DNA from: Pseudorhodobacter aquimaris
GTDB lineage: Bacteria > Pseudomonadota > Alphaproteobacteria > Rhodobacterales > Rhodobacteraceae
DNA: 64,000 nt
Assembly (NCBI RefSeq): GCF_001202025.1
Contig: NZ_LGHS01000076.1
Location: forward strand, 1-64,000
Reading direction: 5' to 3'
Part shown: positions 35,119 to 45,336 of the stretch, one piece after another
How the letters are laid out: each line of letters begins with the position of its first letter
Position numbering within the stretch: the first letter of the stretch is position 1
Notes under the pieces: model-generated
Told to the model about the DNA's origin: nothing
Databases searched by the model: none
What the model saw: only the letters and a program-made list of their open reading frames with translations
Position numbers and translations under genes: made by a program

Positions 35119-37563
35119 TCACGTCCCGCGAGGCTTGGCGCGCAGGGTCGGGTCGGCATCTCGGGGGTCTTCGGGCCAGGGGTGGCGCGGATAGCGCCCC
35201 CGCATATCCTTGCGCACATCGGCATAGGAATTGGTCCAGAACCCCGGCAAATCCATCGTGACCTGCACGGGTTTACCGCCCGGCGACAAGAGCGTGATAC
35301 GCAGCGGCAGCGCCTTTGGTCCGACACAAGGGTGTGTCGTTACGCCAAACATCTCTTGCAGGCGCAGTTCGATCTCCGGTGCCTCACCGTCATAGTTTAT
35401 CGGGATGCGGCGACCCAAGGGGGTCGTGAAATGGCTCGGCGTCAGCCGGTCCAGAAGCTGGATCGCATCCCACCCGAGATAGGCGCGCAGGGCGTCCGTC
35501 AGATCCAGATTGCGCAGCTGACCTTCGGATTTCAACCCGCTCAGATAGGGCAGCAACCAATCGGGGTTTTCCAGCAGGGCGGCATCCGACAGATCCGGCA
35601 GCGCGCTTCCGTCTTGGCGGCACAGATCCACCCGCGCCCTGAACCGCGCGGCGGCGGGCGTCCACGGCAGGCCGATCACCCGCAGGCCGTCAAAACCGGC
35701 GCGCGCCATGGCCTCTGGCGGGGCATCGGGCCAGATCCGGTCGTCCAGGGTCAACGCCCCGAAACGCTCTTGTCGCCGTGCGATGATCTTGCCATCGCGG
35801 CGCGACCATTCGCAGACGTCCACCCATGTAAGCTGATCGGCGTAAAGCGCGCGCAATTCGGCATCCATCAGGGGGGCGGCTTGGCGGATGCGGGCCTCGC
35901 GGGTGTCGCCGTCCAGATCGGTGGCGACGATCAGGCGGTGATTGGCCAGCGGTGCGCCTTCCTCCATGATCGCCCCTTTGCCACCCGACAGGATAAAGCG
36001 CAGGGCATCACCTTTGCGGCGCATCCCGATGCGGTCGGGATAGGCGAGGGCGGCAAGCTGGGCGGTGCTGAGATCGCTGGGTTTGTCACGCCGTTTCAGG
36101 CGCTTGGCCTCTTGCTTGATGCGCTCGATCACGCCGCGGTCGGCATTGTTTTCGGCCGCTGTCCGCGGGTTGGTGATGGCCGCGACCCGTCGTCCCAGAT
36201 CGGGCGGGGCACCGCGCAAGGGGTCGCGCTCGGCCAAAAGGGCGGCCAGCGTTGCGGCATCCGGCCCGCCCCCTGCGGTTTGGAGCATATGGCCAAGACG
36301 GGGGTGCAACGGCAGGGCTGCCAAGGCGCGCCCGTGGTCGGTGATCCGCCCGTCTTTGAGCGCGCCGAGTGAGGTGAGAAGGGTTTGCGCCTCGGCCATC
36401 ACGCCCGGATTTGGCGGGGTCAGAAACCCCAGCCCCTCGGCGCTGCCCCAAAGCGCGAGTTCAAGCGCCAAGGGGGTCAAATCGGCGGCCTCAATTTCAG
36501 CGGGGGGGAAGGGGGCAAGCCCGCCTTCCTCGCCTTTGGTCCAAAGCCGGTAACAGGTGCCTTGCGCCACACGGCCCGCGCGGCCGCGCCGTTGCTCGGC
36601 CTCGGCCTTGGTGACGCGTTCGGTGACAAGGCGCGACATGCCGGAGTTGGGATCAAACCGCGCGCGGCGTGACCGGCCCGCATCCACCACCACGCGGATA
36701 TCGGGCAGCGTCAATGAGGTTTCGGCAATGGCGGTGGCCAGCACGATCTTGCGCCCCGAAGCTTGGGGGGCAAGGGCGGCGCGCTGGCCGGCAAAGCTCA
36801 TATTGCCAAACAGGGGCCGGATTGTGCACCCCTCGGGGAGGTGGTTTTTCAGCGCGGATTCAGTGCGCCGGATCTCGCCCTCGCCCGGCAGAAAGGTCAA
36901 CAAGCCGCCCTCGGGGCATTCCTTTAGCGCCTGCAGGATAAGGGCGGCGGTCTCGGTTTCCAGCCGCGCGCGGGCGGGAAGGGGGCGGGGCAGCCAGCGG
37001 GTTTCCACCGGAAAGGCGCGGCCCTCGGATGTGATCAACGGTGCGTCGCCCATCAATGCCGCAACGGGGGCGGCATCCAGCGTGGCGGACATGACCAAAA
37101 GCAGAAGATCTTCGCGCAGGGCGCTGCGGATTTCCAGCGAGAGGGCAAGGCCAAGATCGGCGTTCAGGCTGCGCTCGTGGAATTCGTCGAATATCAGCGC
37201 GCCGATGCCGTCAAGGCCGGGGTCCGATTGGATCATACGCGTCAGGATGCCCTCGGTGACCACCTCGATTCTGGTGGCGCGGCTGACCTTTGCCTCACCG
37301 CGCACACGGTAACCGACCGTTTGCCCTACCGGTTCGCCCAGCGTTTCGGCCATCCGTTCCGCCGAGGTTCGCGCAGCAAGGCGTCGCGGCTCCAGCATTA
37401 GGATACGGCCGGAGCAGAGCTTGGCCTCCAGCATTGCCAAGGGCACGCGGGTGGTTTTGCCGGCACCGGGGGGGGCCTGAAGCACGGCCATATTGCGGGC
37501 GCGCAGGGCGTTCAGCAGACGGGGCAACGCCTCATCAATTGGGAGGGGGGCAGTTGGTTTCAC
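35119..37563 (-). CDS. hrpB: ATP-dependent helicase HrpB
   Basis: An 814-residue DEAH-box helicase. Motif I is APPGAGKTTRVPLAML near residue 37, motif II IFDEFHERSLNADLGL near 125 with SAT of motif III after it, and motif VI EQRRGRAGRVAQGTCYRLW near 330. HA2 and the HrpB-specific C-terminal domain (GVTTHPCVGPKALPLRITLL) are complete. The biological role is not clearly defined in any bacterium. It shares a short gap with the downstream DUF3108 gene, which is upstream in transcription. Confidence 0.92.
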   Translation of the reverse strand: MKPTAPLPIDEALPRLLNALRARNMAVLQAPPGAGKTTRVPLAMLEAKLCSGRILMLEPRRLAARTSAERMAETLGEPVGQTVGYRVRGEAKVSRATRIEVVTEGILTRMIQSDPGLDGIGALIFDEFHERSLNADLGLALSLEIRSALREDLLLLVMSATLDAAPVAALMGDAPLITSEGRAFPVETRWLPRPLPARARLETETAALILQALKECPEGGLLTFLPGEGEIRRTESALKNHLPEGCTIRPLFGNMSFAGQRAALAPQASGRKIVLATAIAETSLTLPDIRVVVDAGRSRRARFDPNSGMSRLVTERVTKAEAEQRRGRAGRVAQGTCYRLWTKGEEGGLAPFPPAEIEAADLTPLALELALWGSAEGLGFLTPPNPGVMAEAQTLLTSLGALKDGRITDHGRALAALPLHPRLGHMLQTAGGGPDAATLAALLAERDPLRGAPPDLGRRVAAITNPRTAAENNADRGVIERIKQEAKRLKRRDKPSDLSTAQLAALAYPDRIGMRRKGDALRFILSGGKGAIMEEGAPLANHRLIVATDLDGDTREARIRQAAPLMDAELRALYADQLTWVDVCEWSRRDGKIIARRQERFGALTLDDRIWPDAPPEAMARAGFDGLRVIGLPWTPAAARFRARVDLCRQDGSALPDLSDAALLENPDWLLPYLSGLKSEGQLRNLDLTDALRAYLGWDAIQLLDRLTPSHFTTPLGRRIPINYDGEAPEIELRLQEMFGVTTHPCVGPKALPLRITLLSPGGKPVQVTMDLPGFWTNSYADVRKDMRGRYPRHPWPEDPRDADPTLRAKPRGT

Positions 37564-37570
37564 GAGGCTC

Positions 37571-38296
37571 TTATCGGCGTTTCATCGCCGCTTTACCATA
37601 GATGGATTGCATCGCCACTTCGGTAACCCGCATCCGGCCATTGTCCAGCGGCTGATAGGTCAGGGTAAAGGGAAAGACGGTGCGCTCGGCCATTTCCTCG
37701 GCGGAAAAGCCTTGGATGCGGATGTATTGGCCCGAACAGATCACCGCGTTCCCTTGCTTTGACAGATTGGCAAGGGCGATGGAGCTGACATAGCGGCCAT
37801 CGTACATTTTCAGCGAAACCTTGCATTCCTGCCCTGCATCCACATCGCGCAAAATCGCATAGAGGGCGGTCAATGTGTCGACGGTGCCCCCCATTGTGGC
37901 GGGGTCCACATCCTTGTCACGGCCCTTGCGAGGCGGGGTGTATTGCACCGCATTGGGGATACCGCGCGAATAGGTCATTGTGCTGGTGGATTGTGTTTTG
38001 CCGTTATCGGCCTCTTCGACATAACTCGACGGGGTGTATCTGGTGCCGTTTATGCGCCCCTTTGCGGTGGCGCGGTAGCTGATCTTGCGAAAGATCGCGG
38101 CAATTCCGGCGCTTTTGAGCAGGCCGGAGACGGCATAGCGGTTACCTTCTTCCACGCCCGAAAAGGCGAGCGAGGCGGCGTTGATGCCACGGATCACCAC
38201 ATCAAATGTGGCCTTGTCCTCTATGCGTTGGGCATGGGCGATGCCGGGCAGAACAAGCATGAGGCTAACGGCAAGCGTGCGAAATGATGCAGTCAT
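37571..38296 (-). CDS. DUF3108 periplasmic protein
   Basis: A 241-residue exported protein with a signal peptide (MTASFRTLAVSLMLVLPGIA, cleaved at AHA-QR). The mature part matches DUF3108, a beta-rich lipoprotein-carrier-like fold (KATFDVVIRGINAASLAFSG, and YTPSSYVEEADNGKTQSTS). The ATG at 38296 has AGAAGGA directly upstream; the longer frame to 38491 is rejected. It lies just ahead of hrpB with a 7-base gap, so the two are probably one transcript. Confidence 0.8.
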   Translation of the reverse strand: MTASFRTLAVSLMLVLPGIAHAQRIEDKATFDVVIRGINAASLAFSGVEEGNRYAVSGLLKSAGIAAIFRKISYRATAKGRINGTRYTPSSYVEEADNGKTQSTSTMTYSRGIPNAVQYTPPRKGRDKDVDPATMGGTVDTLTALYAILRDVDAGQECKVSLKMYDGRYVSSIALANLSKQGNAVICSGQYIRIQGFSAEEMAERTVFPFTLTYQPLDNGRMRVTEVAMQSIYGKAAMKRR

Positions 38297-38469
38297 ACGG
38301 TCCTTCTGGGGCGGCATTATGGAGGTGGAGTGCGGCTTTTTGGACATTTTCTCCCCTTTGCTCTGGCATATAGGGATCGGACGGGGCACAAAACCCCAAA
38401 CCATGGCGGAGAGGGTGACAATGGCGTCAGCTTGTCCGAATACAAGCGGAACCTTGCCGGAGCTGTCGT

Positions 38470-39453
38470 ATGAATGTTTCAGAACTTGCACAAAAGGTAG
38501 CAGCGGGCGATCGGCGGGCCTTGGCGCGGGCGATTACTTTGGTGGAATCGGCGCGCGCCGATCACCGGGCGCAAGCGCTGGAACTGGCGGATGCCTTGCG
38601 CGGCACACAGCGGCAAGCGCTGCGGATCGGGCTTTCGGGCACGCCGGGGGTGGGGAAATCGACCTTTATTGAGAGCTTTGGTTTGATGCTGGTGGCGCAG
38701 GGTTTGCGCGTGGCAGTGCTGGCGGTGGACCCGAGTTCGGCACGGTCCGGGGGATCGATCCTTGGCGACAAAACCCGGATGGAACGGTTGAGCCGTGAAC
38801 CGCTGGCCTTTATCCGCCCGTCACCTAGCCGGACGCATCTGGGCGGTGTGGCGCGGCGCACGCGTGAGGCAGTGGCCTTATGTGAGGCGGCGGGATTTGA
38901 CGTAGTGCTGATCGAAACCGTGGGGGTCGGGCAATCCGAAACCGTGGTCGCGGAACTGTCGGATCTGTTCATCCTGCTGCTTGCGCCTGCGGGCGGGGAT
39001 GAGTTGCAAGGCGTCAAGCGTGGCATCATGGAGATGGCGGATATCATCTTGGTCAACAAGGCTGATGGCGATTTGAAAGCGGCCGCCACACGGACCCGCG
39101 CAGATTATTCGGGTGCCTTGCGCCTGTTGCGCCGTCGCCCGCAGGATCCGCCGGATTTCCCCAAGGCTTTGGCCGTTTCCGCACTGGAGGAGGATGGTCT
39201 TGCAAAAGCCTGGGAAGAGATGCAGGCGCTGAAAGAGTGGCGCCGCGAGCATGGCCACTGGGAGCGCCGCCGTGCCGATCAGGCCCGTCACTGGTTCGAG
39301 GATGAAGTGCGTCAGGGGCTGTTGGCTGCCTTGACCGCCAACCCCGATATTCGCGCGGCGATGCAGTCCACAGGCGATGCAGTTGCGCGCGGAGAGGCCA
39401 CTCCCGACAGTGCCGCTGCCAAGGTTCTGGCGCAGATGGCTGCCCGCGACTGA
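38470..39453 (+). CDS. meaB: MeaB, GTPase chaperone of methylmalonyl-CoA mutase
   Basis: A 327-residue G3E GTPase that protects and reloads the cobalamin-dependent methylmalonyl-CoA mutase. Walker A is SGTPGVGKSTFIESFG near residue 58, then AVLAVDPSSARSGGSILGDK, VVLIETVGVGQSE near 150 and the guanine motif in ILVNKADGDLK near 195. The mutase is not in the window. It gives another cobalamin link besides the riboswitch operon. Confidence 0.92.
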   Translation: MNVSELAQKVAAGDRRALARAITLVESARADHRAQALELADALRGTQRQALRIGLSGTPGVGKSTFIESFGLMLVAQGLRVAVLAVDPSSARSGGSILGDKTRMERLSREPLAFIRPSPSRTHLGGVARRTREAVALCEAAGFDVVLIETVGVGQSETVVAELSDLFILLLAPAGGDELQGVKRGIMEMADIILVNKADGDLKAAATRTRADYSGALRLLRRRPQDPPDFPKALAVSALEEDGLAKAWEEMQALKEWRREHGHWERRRADQARHWFEDEVRQGLLAALTANPDIRAAMQSTGDAVARGEATPDSAAAKVLAQMAARD

Positions 39454-39465
39454 CCTTGCGCGGGT

Positions 39466-39481
39466 ACCAGCGTACGCTGGT
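39466..39481. terminator. Perfect 16-base palindrome after meaB
   Basis: ACCAGCGTACGCTGGT is its own complement; it lies 13 bases after the meaB stop. It may end the meaB transcript, although no T-run follows. Confidence 0.4.
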
Positions 39482-39482
39482 C

Positions 39483-39496
39483 TTAAGCTGAATTAA
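39483..39496. promoter_or_regulatory. Near-match to a CtrA box
   Basis: TTAA at 39483-39486 and TTAA at 39493-39496 are separated by six bases instead of the seven of the CtrA consensus. It lies 88 bases before the beta-helix gene. Confidence 0.3.
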
Positions 39497-39583
39497 CCCA
39501 ATGCCGCCATTCTGGCCGCTGTCATGGCAGGCCCGGATTGGGCTCGTCTTGCGATTGGCGCAAAAAGATGAGGGTTTGGATCG

Positions 39584-41881
39584 ATGAATATGGCGATTAC
39601 CGACGGGCTGGTGCTGACACCCCCCCCGTTTTCAGCTGGGCTTGACTTGTGGTCGCGTGAAAACGGCACGCCGGGAACGGGCAGCTATGCCGGGCAGGCA
39701 AATGCGGCCTTTGTGCCGGCGGATCAGGATTTCGGCGGCTGTTTGGAACTGACGAAAACCTCGAACACCCAGCAGCTGCGATCTTATGGTGAGACGCCGA
39801 TTATTCCGGGATTGTATTTGCGGGTCTCTGCCAAGGTGAAGGCGGTTTCGGGCAATTTCCCAACGGTGCGGATTGCGGGTTGGGCCGGTGCATCGGATAA
39901 CACAAATGTGTTGGGTGTGCCGCAGGTGGGGCCGGCGGTAACACTGACGACCTATGGCGAGATCGTGACGGTTTCTGCGATTATTGCCACGGGCAACCGT
40001 TCGGGTGTGGATATGCCTTGGGGGCTGACCCCGGTTTACGGCCATTTCGGTCTGGATCTTACGGGCGCCAACGGGGGCGTGGTGCGGATTGATGATATTG
40101 AGATCGAAGATATCACCGGTGCCTTCCTGCGTGATCTTATGGACTGGGTGGATGTGCGCGACTTTGGCGCGCGCGGCGATGGTGTTACCGACGACTCCGC
40201 CGCCTTTGATGCCGCCGATACCTATGCAAGCGCCAATGCGGTTTCGATCCTGATCTCCAAGGGGACGTATTTTCTGAATACGAATGTCACCTTCAATAAC
40301 AAGGTCCGGTTTGAGGGTACGGTTTCCATGCCCGATGAGTTCCGCCTGTCGTGTACGCGCGACTACAATCTCGATACCTATGAGGCGGCGTTCGGCGATG
40401 AGGAAGAGGGCTTTCGTCGCGGGCTTCAGGTGCTGTTCTATTTCACCGATCACGCGACCTTTGATCTGAGCGGCCGACGTGTCCTGTTGACCCGTCCGGT
40501 GGATGTGGCGGCCGTGGCCGGGATGGACAAGCTTGTACAGCGACGGGTGTTGAGCAACGGGCAGATCGAGGCCGAAATCTCGACCGAGTGGGAAAGCGAA
40601 ACCGCGACATCGGTTGCGACCTATACGCCGACAACAAATGCGATGCGGCTGACCAATGTGGCAAATGTGGCCAATATCATTGTCGGTTCCCGGGTGACAG
40701 GAACGGGTGTGGGGCGTGAGATTTACGTCGCGTCCAAGGATGTCGGTGCGGGCACGGTTGAGCTGAGCCGCCCGCTTTGGGGGGCTGCCGGTTCGCGCAA
40801 CTATACATTTACCCGCTATAAGTATCTGCTCGACTTCAGCGGTTTTGTTAATTTGGGCCGGTTCGAAATGACCGATATCGAGTTCAAATGTAATGGCCGT
40901 TCCAGCGGAGTGATGTTGCCCTATGCAGGTATTGGCACCCGTTTTGCTGATTGCGTGTTCAACAGCCCCAAAGACCGTGGCATCACTTCGATCTTTGAAG
41001 GCTGTCAGGGTCTGTTCGTAGACCAGTGCCAGTTCTTGTCGAACGAGCAGCCGTTGCGGGTTCAGGACCGCACCACCATTGCGCTGAATGTGAACGCCAA
41101 TGATCCCAAGCTGCGCGATAACCGCATCGTCCGCTTTGCGCATTTTGCGGTTCTGGCAGGGTCTGGCAATATGATCATCGGAAACCACTTCTTTCAGGGG
41201 GATGACCAGCCGGCGGGTGTGCGGCGCGCGGGGATCGTGTTCACCTCGACCAATGTGAAAACGCTGATCACCGGGAATTACATTGATAACTGCTATATCG
41301 AATGGGGGAATGAGCATGATCCGGCACCGGAGTTTAATTCAGAATACTCCTTTGGCGGGCTGACGGTGACGGGGAATATCTTTACCTCGACGGATACGTC
41401 GATCTCGTTCAACTATTTCATGATCAAACCTTACGGACCGGGCCATTTCATCAACGGGCTTACGTTCAATGACAATGTGTTCCGCACAGTGAACGGCAAT
41501 ATCGATCGGGTAGAGGCGGTCGATACGACCCATGCAACGCTGGACTACAGCCGTTTTCGCAATGTGATCTTTGCGGCGAATGCTTTTAACGGGGTGAACC
41601 AGATCACGCAAAGCCCGGTGGTGATCCAGCACGATCAGAACACCGAAGCGGAAACCTGGGTTGTCGACACAGCAGGCTTTTTGCCCTTTGGGTCGCGGGC
41701 GCGTAACGTGCAATCGGTTACGGCCGAGGGCGGGATACGGACGGCGGGCAATGTGCTTGATTATTCGATGCCCTATGTCGAGATCGAAAAAGGTGTGGAC
41801 TCGCGCCAGATCTACGTGCGCTGGCCACGCGCCCTGAAAGGCAGGGTTCAGGCAGTGATCCGCTGCGACAATCCGAACTAA
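39584..41881 (+). CDS. Right-handed beta-helix (pectate-lyase-like) protein, possible GTA head spike
   Basis: A 765-residue protein. An N-terminal jelly-roll or carbohydrate-binding-like domain (GLDLWSRENGTPGTGSYAGQ, CLELTKTSNTQQLRSYG) is followed near residue 188 by the tail-spike entry motif VRDFGARGDGVTDDSAAFDA and then by a long parallel beta-helix (repeated N-x-F and GNxF-type coils such as TVTGNIFTS, LTFNDNVFRT). No signal peptide is present, which suits a virion-type protein better than a secreted enzyme. The layout resembles GhsB, the head-spike fibre of the Rhodobacter gene transfer agent, which lies outside the main GTA cluster; I make that link from memory of the family, not from a search. 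A polysaccharide-degrading enzyme or prophage spike is the alternative. Confidence 0.7.
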   Translation: MNMAITDGLVLTPPPFSAGLDLWSRENGTPGTGSYAGQANAAFVPADQDFGGCLELTKTSNTQQLRSYGETPIIPGLYLRVSAKVKAVSGNFPTVRIAGWAGASDNTNVLGVPQVGPAVTLTTYGEIVTVSAIIATGNRSGVDMPWGLTPVYGHFGLDLTGANGGVVRIDDIEIEDITGAFLRDLMDWVDVRDFGARGDGVTDDSAAFDAADTYASANAVSILISKGTYFLNTNVTFNNKVRFEGTVSMPDEFRLSCTRDYNLDTYEAAFGDEEEGFRRGLQVLFYFTDHATFDLSGRRVLLTRPVDVAAVAGMDKLVQRRVLSNGQIEAEISTEWESETATSVATYTPTTNAMRLTNVANVANIIVGSRVTGTGVGREIYVASKDVGAGTVELSRPLWGAAGSRNYTFTRYKYLLDFSGFVNLGRFEMTDIEFKCNGRSSGVMLPYAGIGTRFADCVFNSPKDRGITSIFEGCQGLFVDQCQFLSNEQPLRVQDRTTIALNVNANDPKLRDNRIVRFAHFAVLAGSGNMIIGNHFFQGDDQPAGVRRAGIVFTSTNVKTLITGNYIDNCYIEWGNEHDPAPEFNSEYSFGGLTVTGNIFTSTDTSISFNYFMIKPYGPGHFINGLTFNDNVFRTVNGNIDRVEAVDTTHATLDYSRFRNVIFAANAFNGVNQITQSPVVIQHDQNTEAETWVVDTAGFLPFGSRARNVQSVTAEGGIRTAGNVLDYSMPYVEIEKGVDSRQIYVRWPRALKGRVQAVIRCDNPN

Positions 41882-41902
41882 CCTTGGATAGATGCGATAG
41901 GG

Positions 41903-41922
41903 GCGGGCTGGAAACGGCCCGC
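41903..41922 (+). terminator. Rho-independent terminator after the beta-helix gene
   Basis: GCGGGCTG, loop GAAA, CGGCCCGC: an 8-bp stem with one G-U pair and a GNRA loop, followed by TTCTTGCT. Confidence 0.75.
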
Positions 41923-42099
41923 TTCTTGCTGTGTGGCAAGCGGTCTTCTTGCGGGTCTAACGCCCTGCGTACCCGGTGCGTCGGGCTGCGAATCAGTCGA
42001 ATCACTTGGACGAATACTGTGCTTGTGTGCTGGACGCCGGGGTATTGCCTCTTGACGCGTGACCTCGGGTCAGCTTTCATCACTGCACCGGATATAGGC

Positions 42100-42353
42100 G
42101 GAAAGGCATAATTTATCACCGCTTTGTGAACGCCTATCGTTTTGAAAAACAATGTCAAAAAATTGTCATAATTTTCACGATTTACAAAATACTTGTCCTT
42201 TTGGTAAATAAATTTACAGAAATATCATTGTTTCAAAAAGAGTACGTAAATCTTGACGGATGCGCTATAGTGAACTCCTGACCATGGCGGCTGCTACAGG
42301 CTGTAATGGTTCGCGCCAGGGCAGAGTGATGCCCGCAAAGAGGAGGAATTGTA
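42100..42353 (+). promoter_or_regulatory. AT-rich acs control region
   Basis: The sequence is strongly AT-rich from 42110 to 42255. It contains the palindrome GTAAAT-AA-ATTTAC at 42204-42217, and TTTACAAAAT (42181) and TTTACAGAAAT (42213) as direct repeats. A TATAGT at 42266-42271 is a reasonable -10 element with a poor -35. GTAAATAAAT is shared exactly with 1408-1417. AGAGGAGGAAT just before 42354 is a strong ribosome-binding site. The bases from 41923 to 42100 show no gene. Confidence 0.5.
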
Positions 42354-44318
<1,965 letters not shown>

Positions 44319-44319
44319 C

Positions 44320-45000
44320 ATGGGGGCGCAAACAACACCCCCCGCAGTCTTTATCTTGCTTGGCCCCCCCGGGGCCGGCAAGGGCACCCAAGCGCGAATG
44401 CTGGAGGAAAAATTCGGCCTTGTGCAACTGTCGACGGGCGATTTGCTGCGTGCAGCTGTGGCCGCCGGAACCGAGGCGGGCAAACAGGCCAAAGCGGTGA
44501 TGGAGGCAGGCGGGCTGGTTTCGGATGATATCGTTCTGGCGATCCTGCGGGACCGTATGGGCGACGACGACACCAAGCGCGGCGTCATTCTTGACGGCTT
44601 TCCCCGCACCGCGGGGCAGGCCGAGGCGCTTGACCACTTGCTTGCCAGCACCGGTCAGCGCGTGAATTCGGTGATCTCGATGGAGGTCGAGGATGCACCG
44701 ATGATTGCCCGCGTTGCGGGCCGCTATACCTGCGCCAATTGTGGCGAAGGGTATCACGATACGTTCAAACAGCCTGCAAAAGCAGGGGTTTGCGACAAAT
44801 GCGGCGGTACGGACTTCAAACGCCGCGCCGACGATAATGCCGAAACGGCGGGGGCGCGCTTGAACGCCTATCACGCCCAGACGGCACCGCTTATCGCCTA
44901 CTACAAGGACAGGGGCGTATTGGAAGAAGTCGATGCCATGGCAGATATCACAACGGTGAGCAAAGCCATGCAAGCCCGCGTCGCGCAGGTGATCGGCTAA
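44320..45000 (+). CDS. adk: Adenylate kinase with zinc-finger LID
   Basis: A 226-residue adenylate kinase (ATP + AMP to 2 ADP). P-loop GPPGAGKGTQARMLEE is near residue 12-27, the AMP site VQLSTGDLLRAAV near 38-50, GVILDGFPRTAGQAEAL near 88, and the LID holds four zinc-type cysteines (YTCANCGEGYH and GVCDKCGGTDF). The start lies two bases after the acs stop, so it is co-translated and can recycle the AMP made by acetyl-CoA synthetase. Rhodobacterales usually have another adk in the ribosomal protein cluster, so this is probably a second copy. Confidence 0.93.
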   Translation: MGAQTTPPAVFILLGPPGAGKGTQARMLEEKFGLVQLSTGDLLRAAVAAGTEAGKQAKAVMEAGGLVSDDIVLAILRDRMGDDDTKRGVILDGFPRTAGQAEALDHLLASTGQRVNSVISMEVEDAPMIARVAGRYTCANCGEGYHDTFKQPAKAGVCDKCGGTDFKRRADDNAETAGARLNAYHAQTAPLIAYYKDRGVLEEVDAMADITTVSKAMQARVAQVIG

Positions 45001-45064
45001 GAAGGGAAGGCCGCCTTTCCATTTCGGAACAGCGGTGAGGGACTAAAAACAGGGAGTATACGCA

Positions 45065-45322
45065 ATGGCGGACAAATCATCGTCCAACGCCTATTGGGCA
45101 GCAAACGTCAGGATCATTCTTATCAGTCTGGTCATCTGGTTCACCTGCTCATTCGGCTTTGGCATTCTTCTGCGCCCGATGCTTTCGGGTATCTCGGTCG
45201 GAGGCACCGATCTGGGCTTCTGGTTCGCACAGCAGGGATCAATCTTGGTCTTTTTGGTGCTGATCTTCTTCTATGCGTGGAAGATGGGCAAAATTGACGC
45301 CGAACACGGCGTGGACGAGTAA
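45065..45322 (+). CDS. DUF4212 small subunit of a sodium/solute symporter
   Basis: An 85-residue membrane protein with two hydrophobic helices (about residues 14-36 and 48-76), WAANVRIILISLVIWFTCSF at the start and FYAWKMGKIDAEHGVDE at the end, the DUF4212 pattern. Members are encoded directly before VC_2705-type SSS symporters and act as their small subunit. The symporter starts 14 bases later. Confidence 0.88.
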   Translation: MADKSSSNAYWAANVRIILISLVIWFTCSFGFGILLRPMLSGISVGGTDLGFWFAQQGSILVFLVLIFFYAWKMGKIDAEHGVDE

Positions 45323-45336
45323 GGGAAAGCAGAAAA

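Noticed and set aside
33993-35327. 444-codon minus-strand ORF
   Set aside because: Antisense to argF and the end of argD, which are certain.
35005-36372. 455-codon plus-strand ORF
   Set aside because: Antisense to hrpB and overlapping the argF end out of frame.
39632-41317. 561-codon ORF on the minus strand
   Set aside because: It is antisense to the beta-helix gene and has a composition typical of a shadow frame, with no family resemblance.
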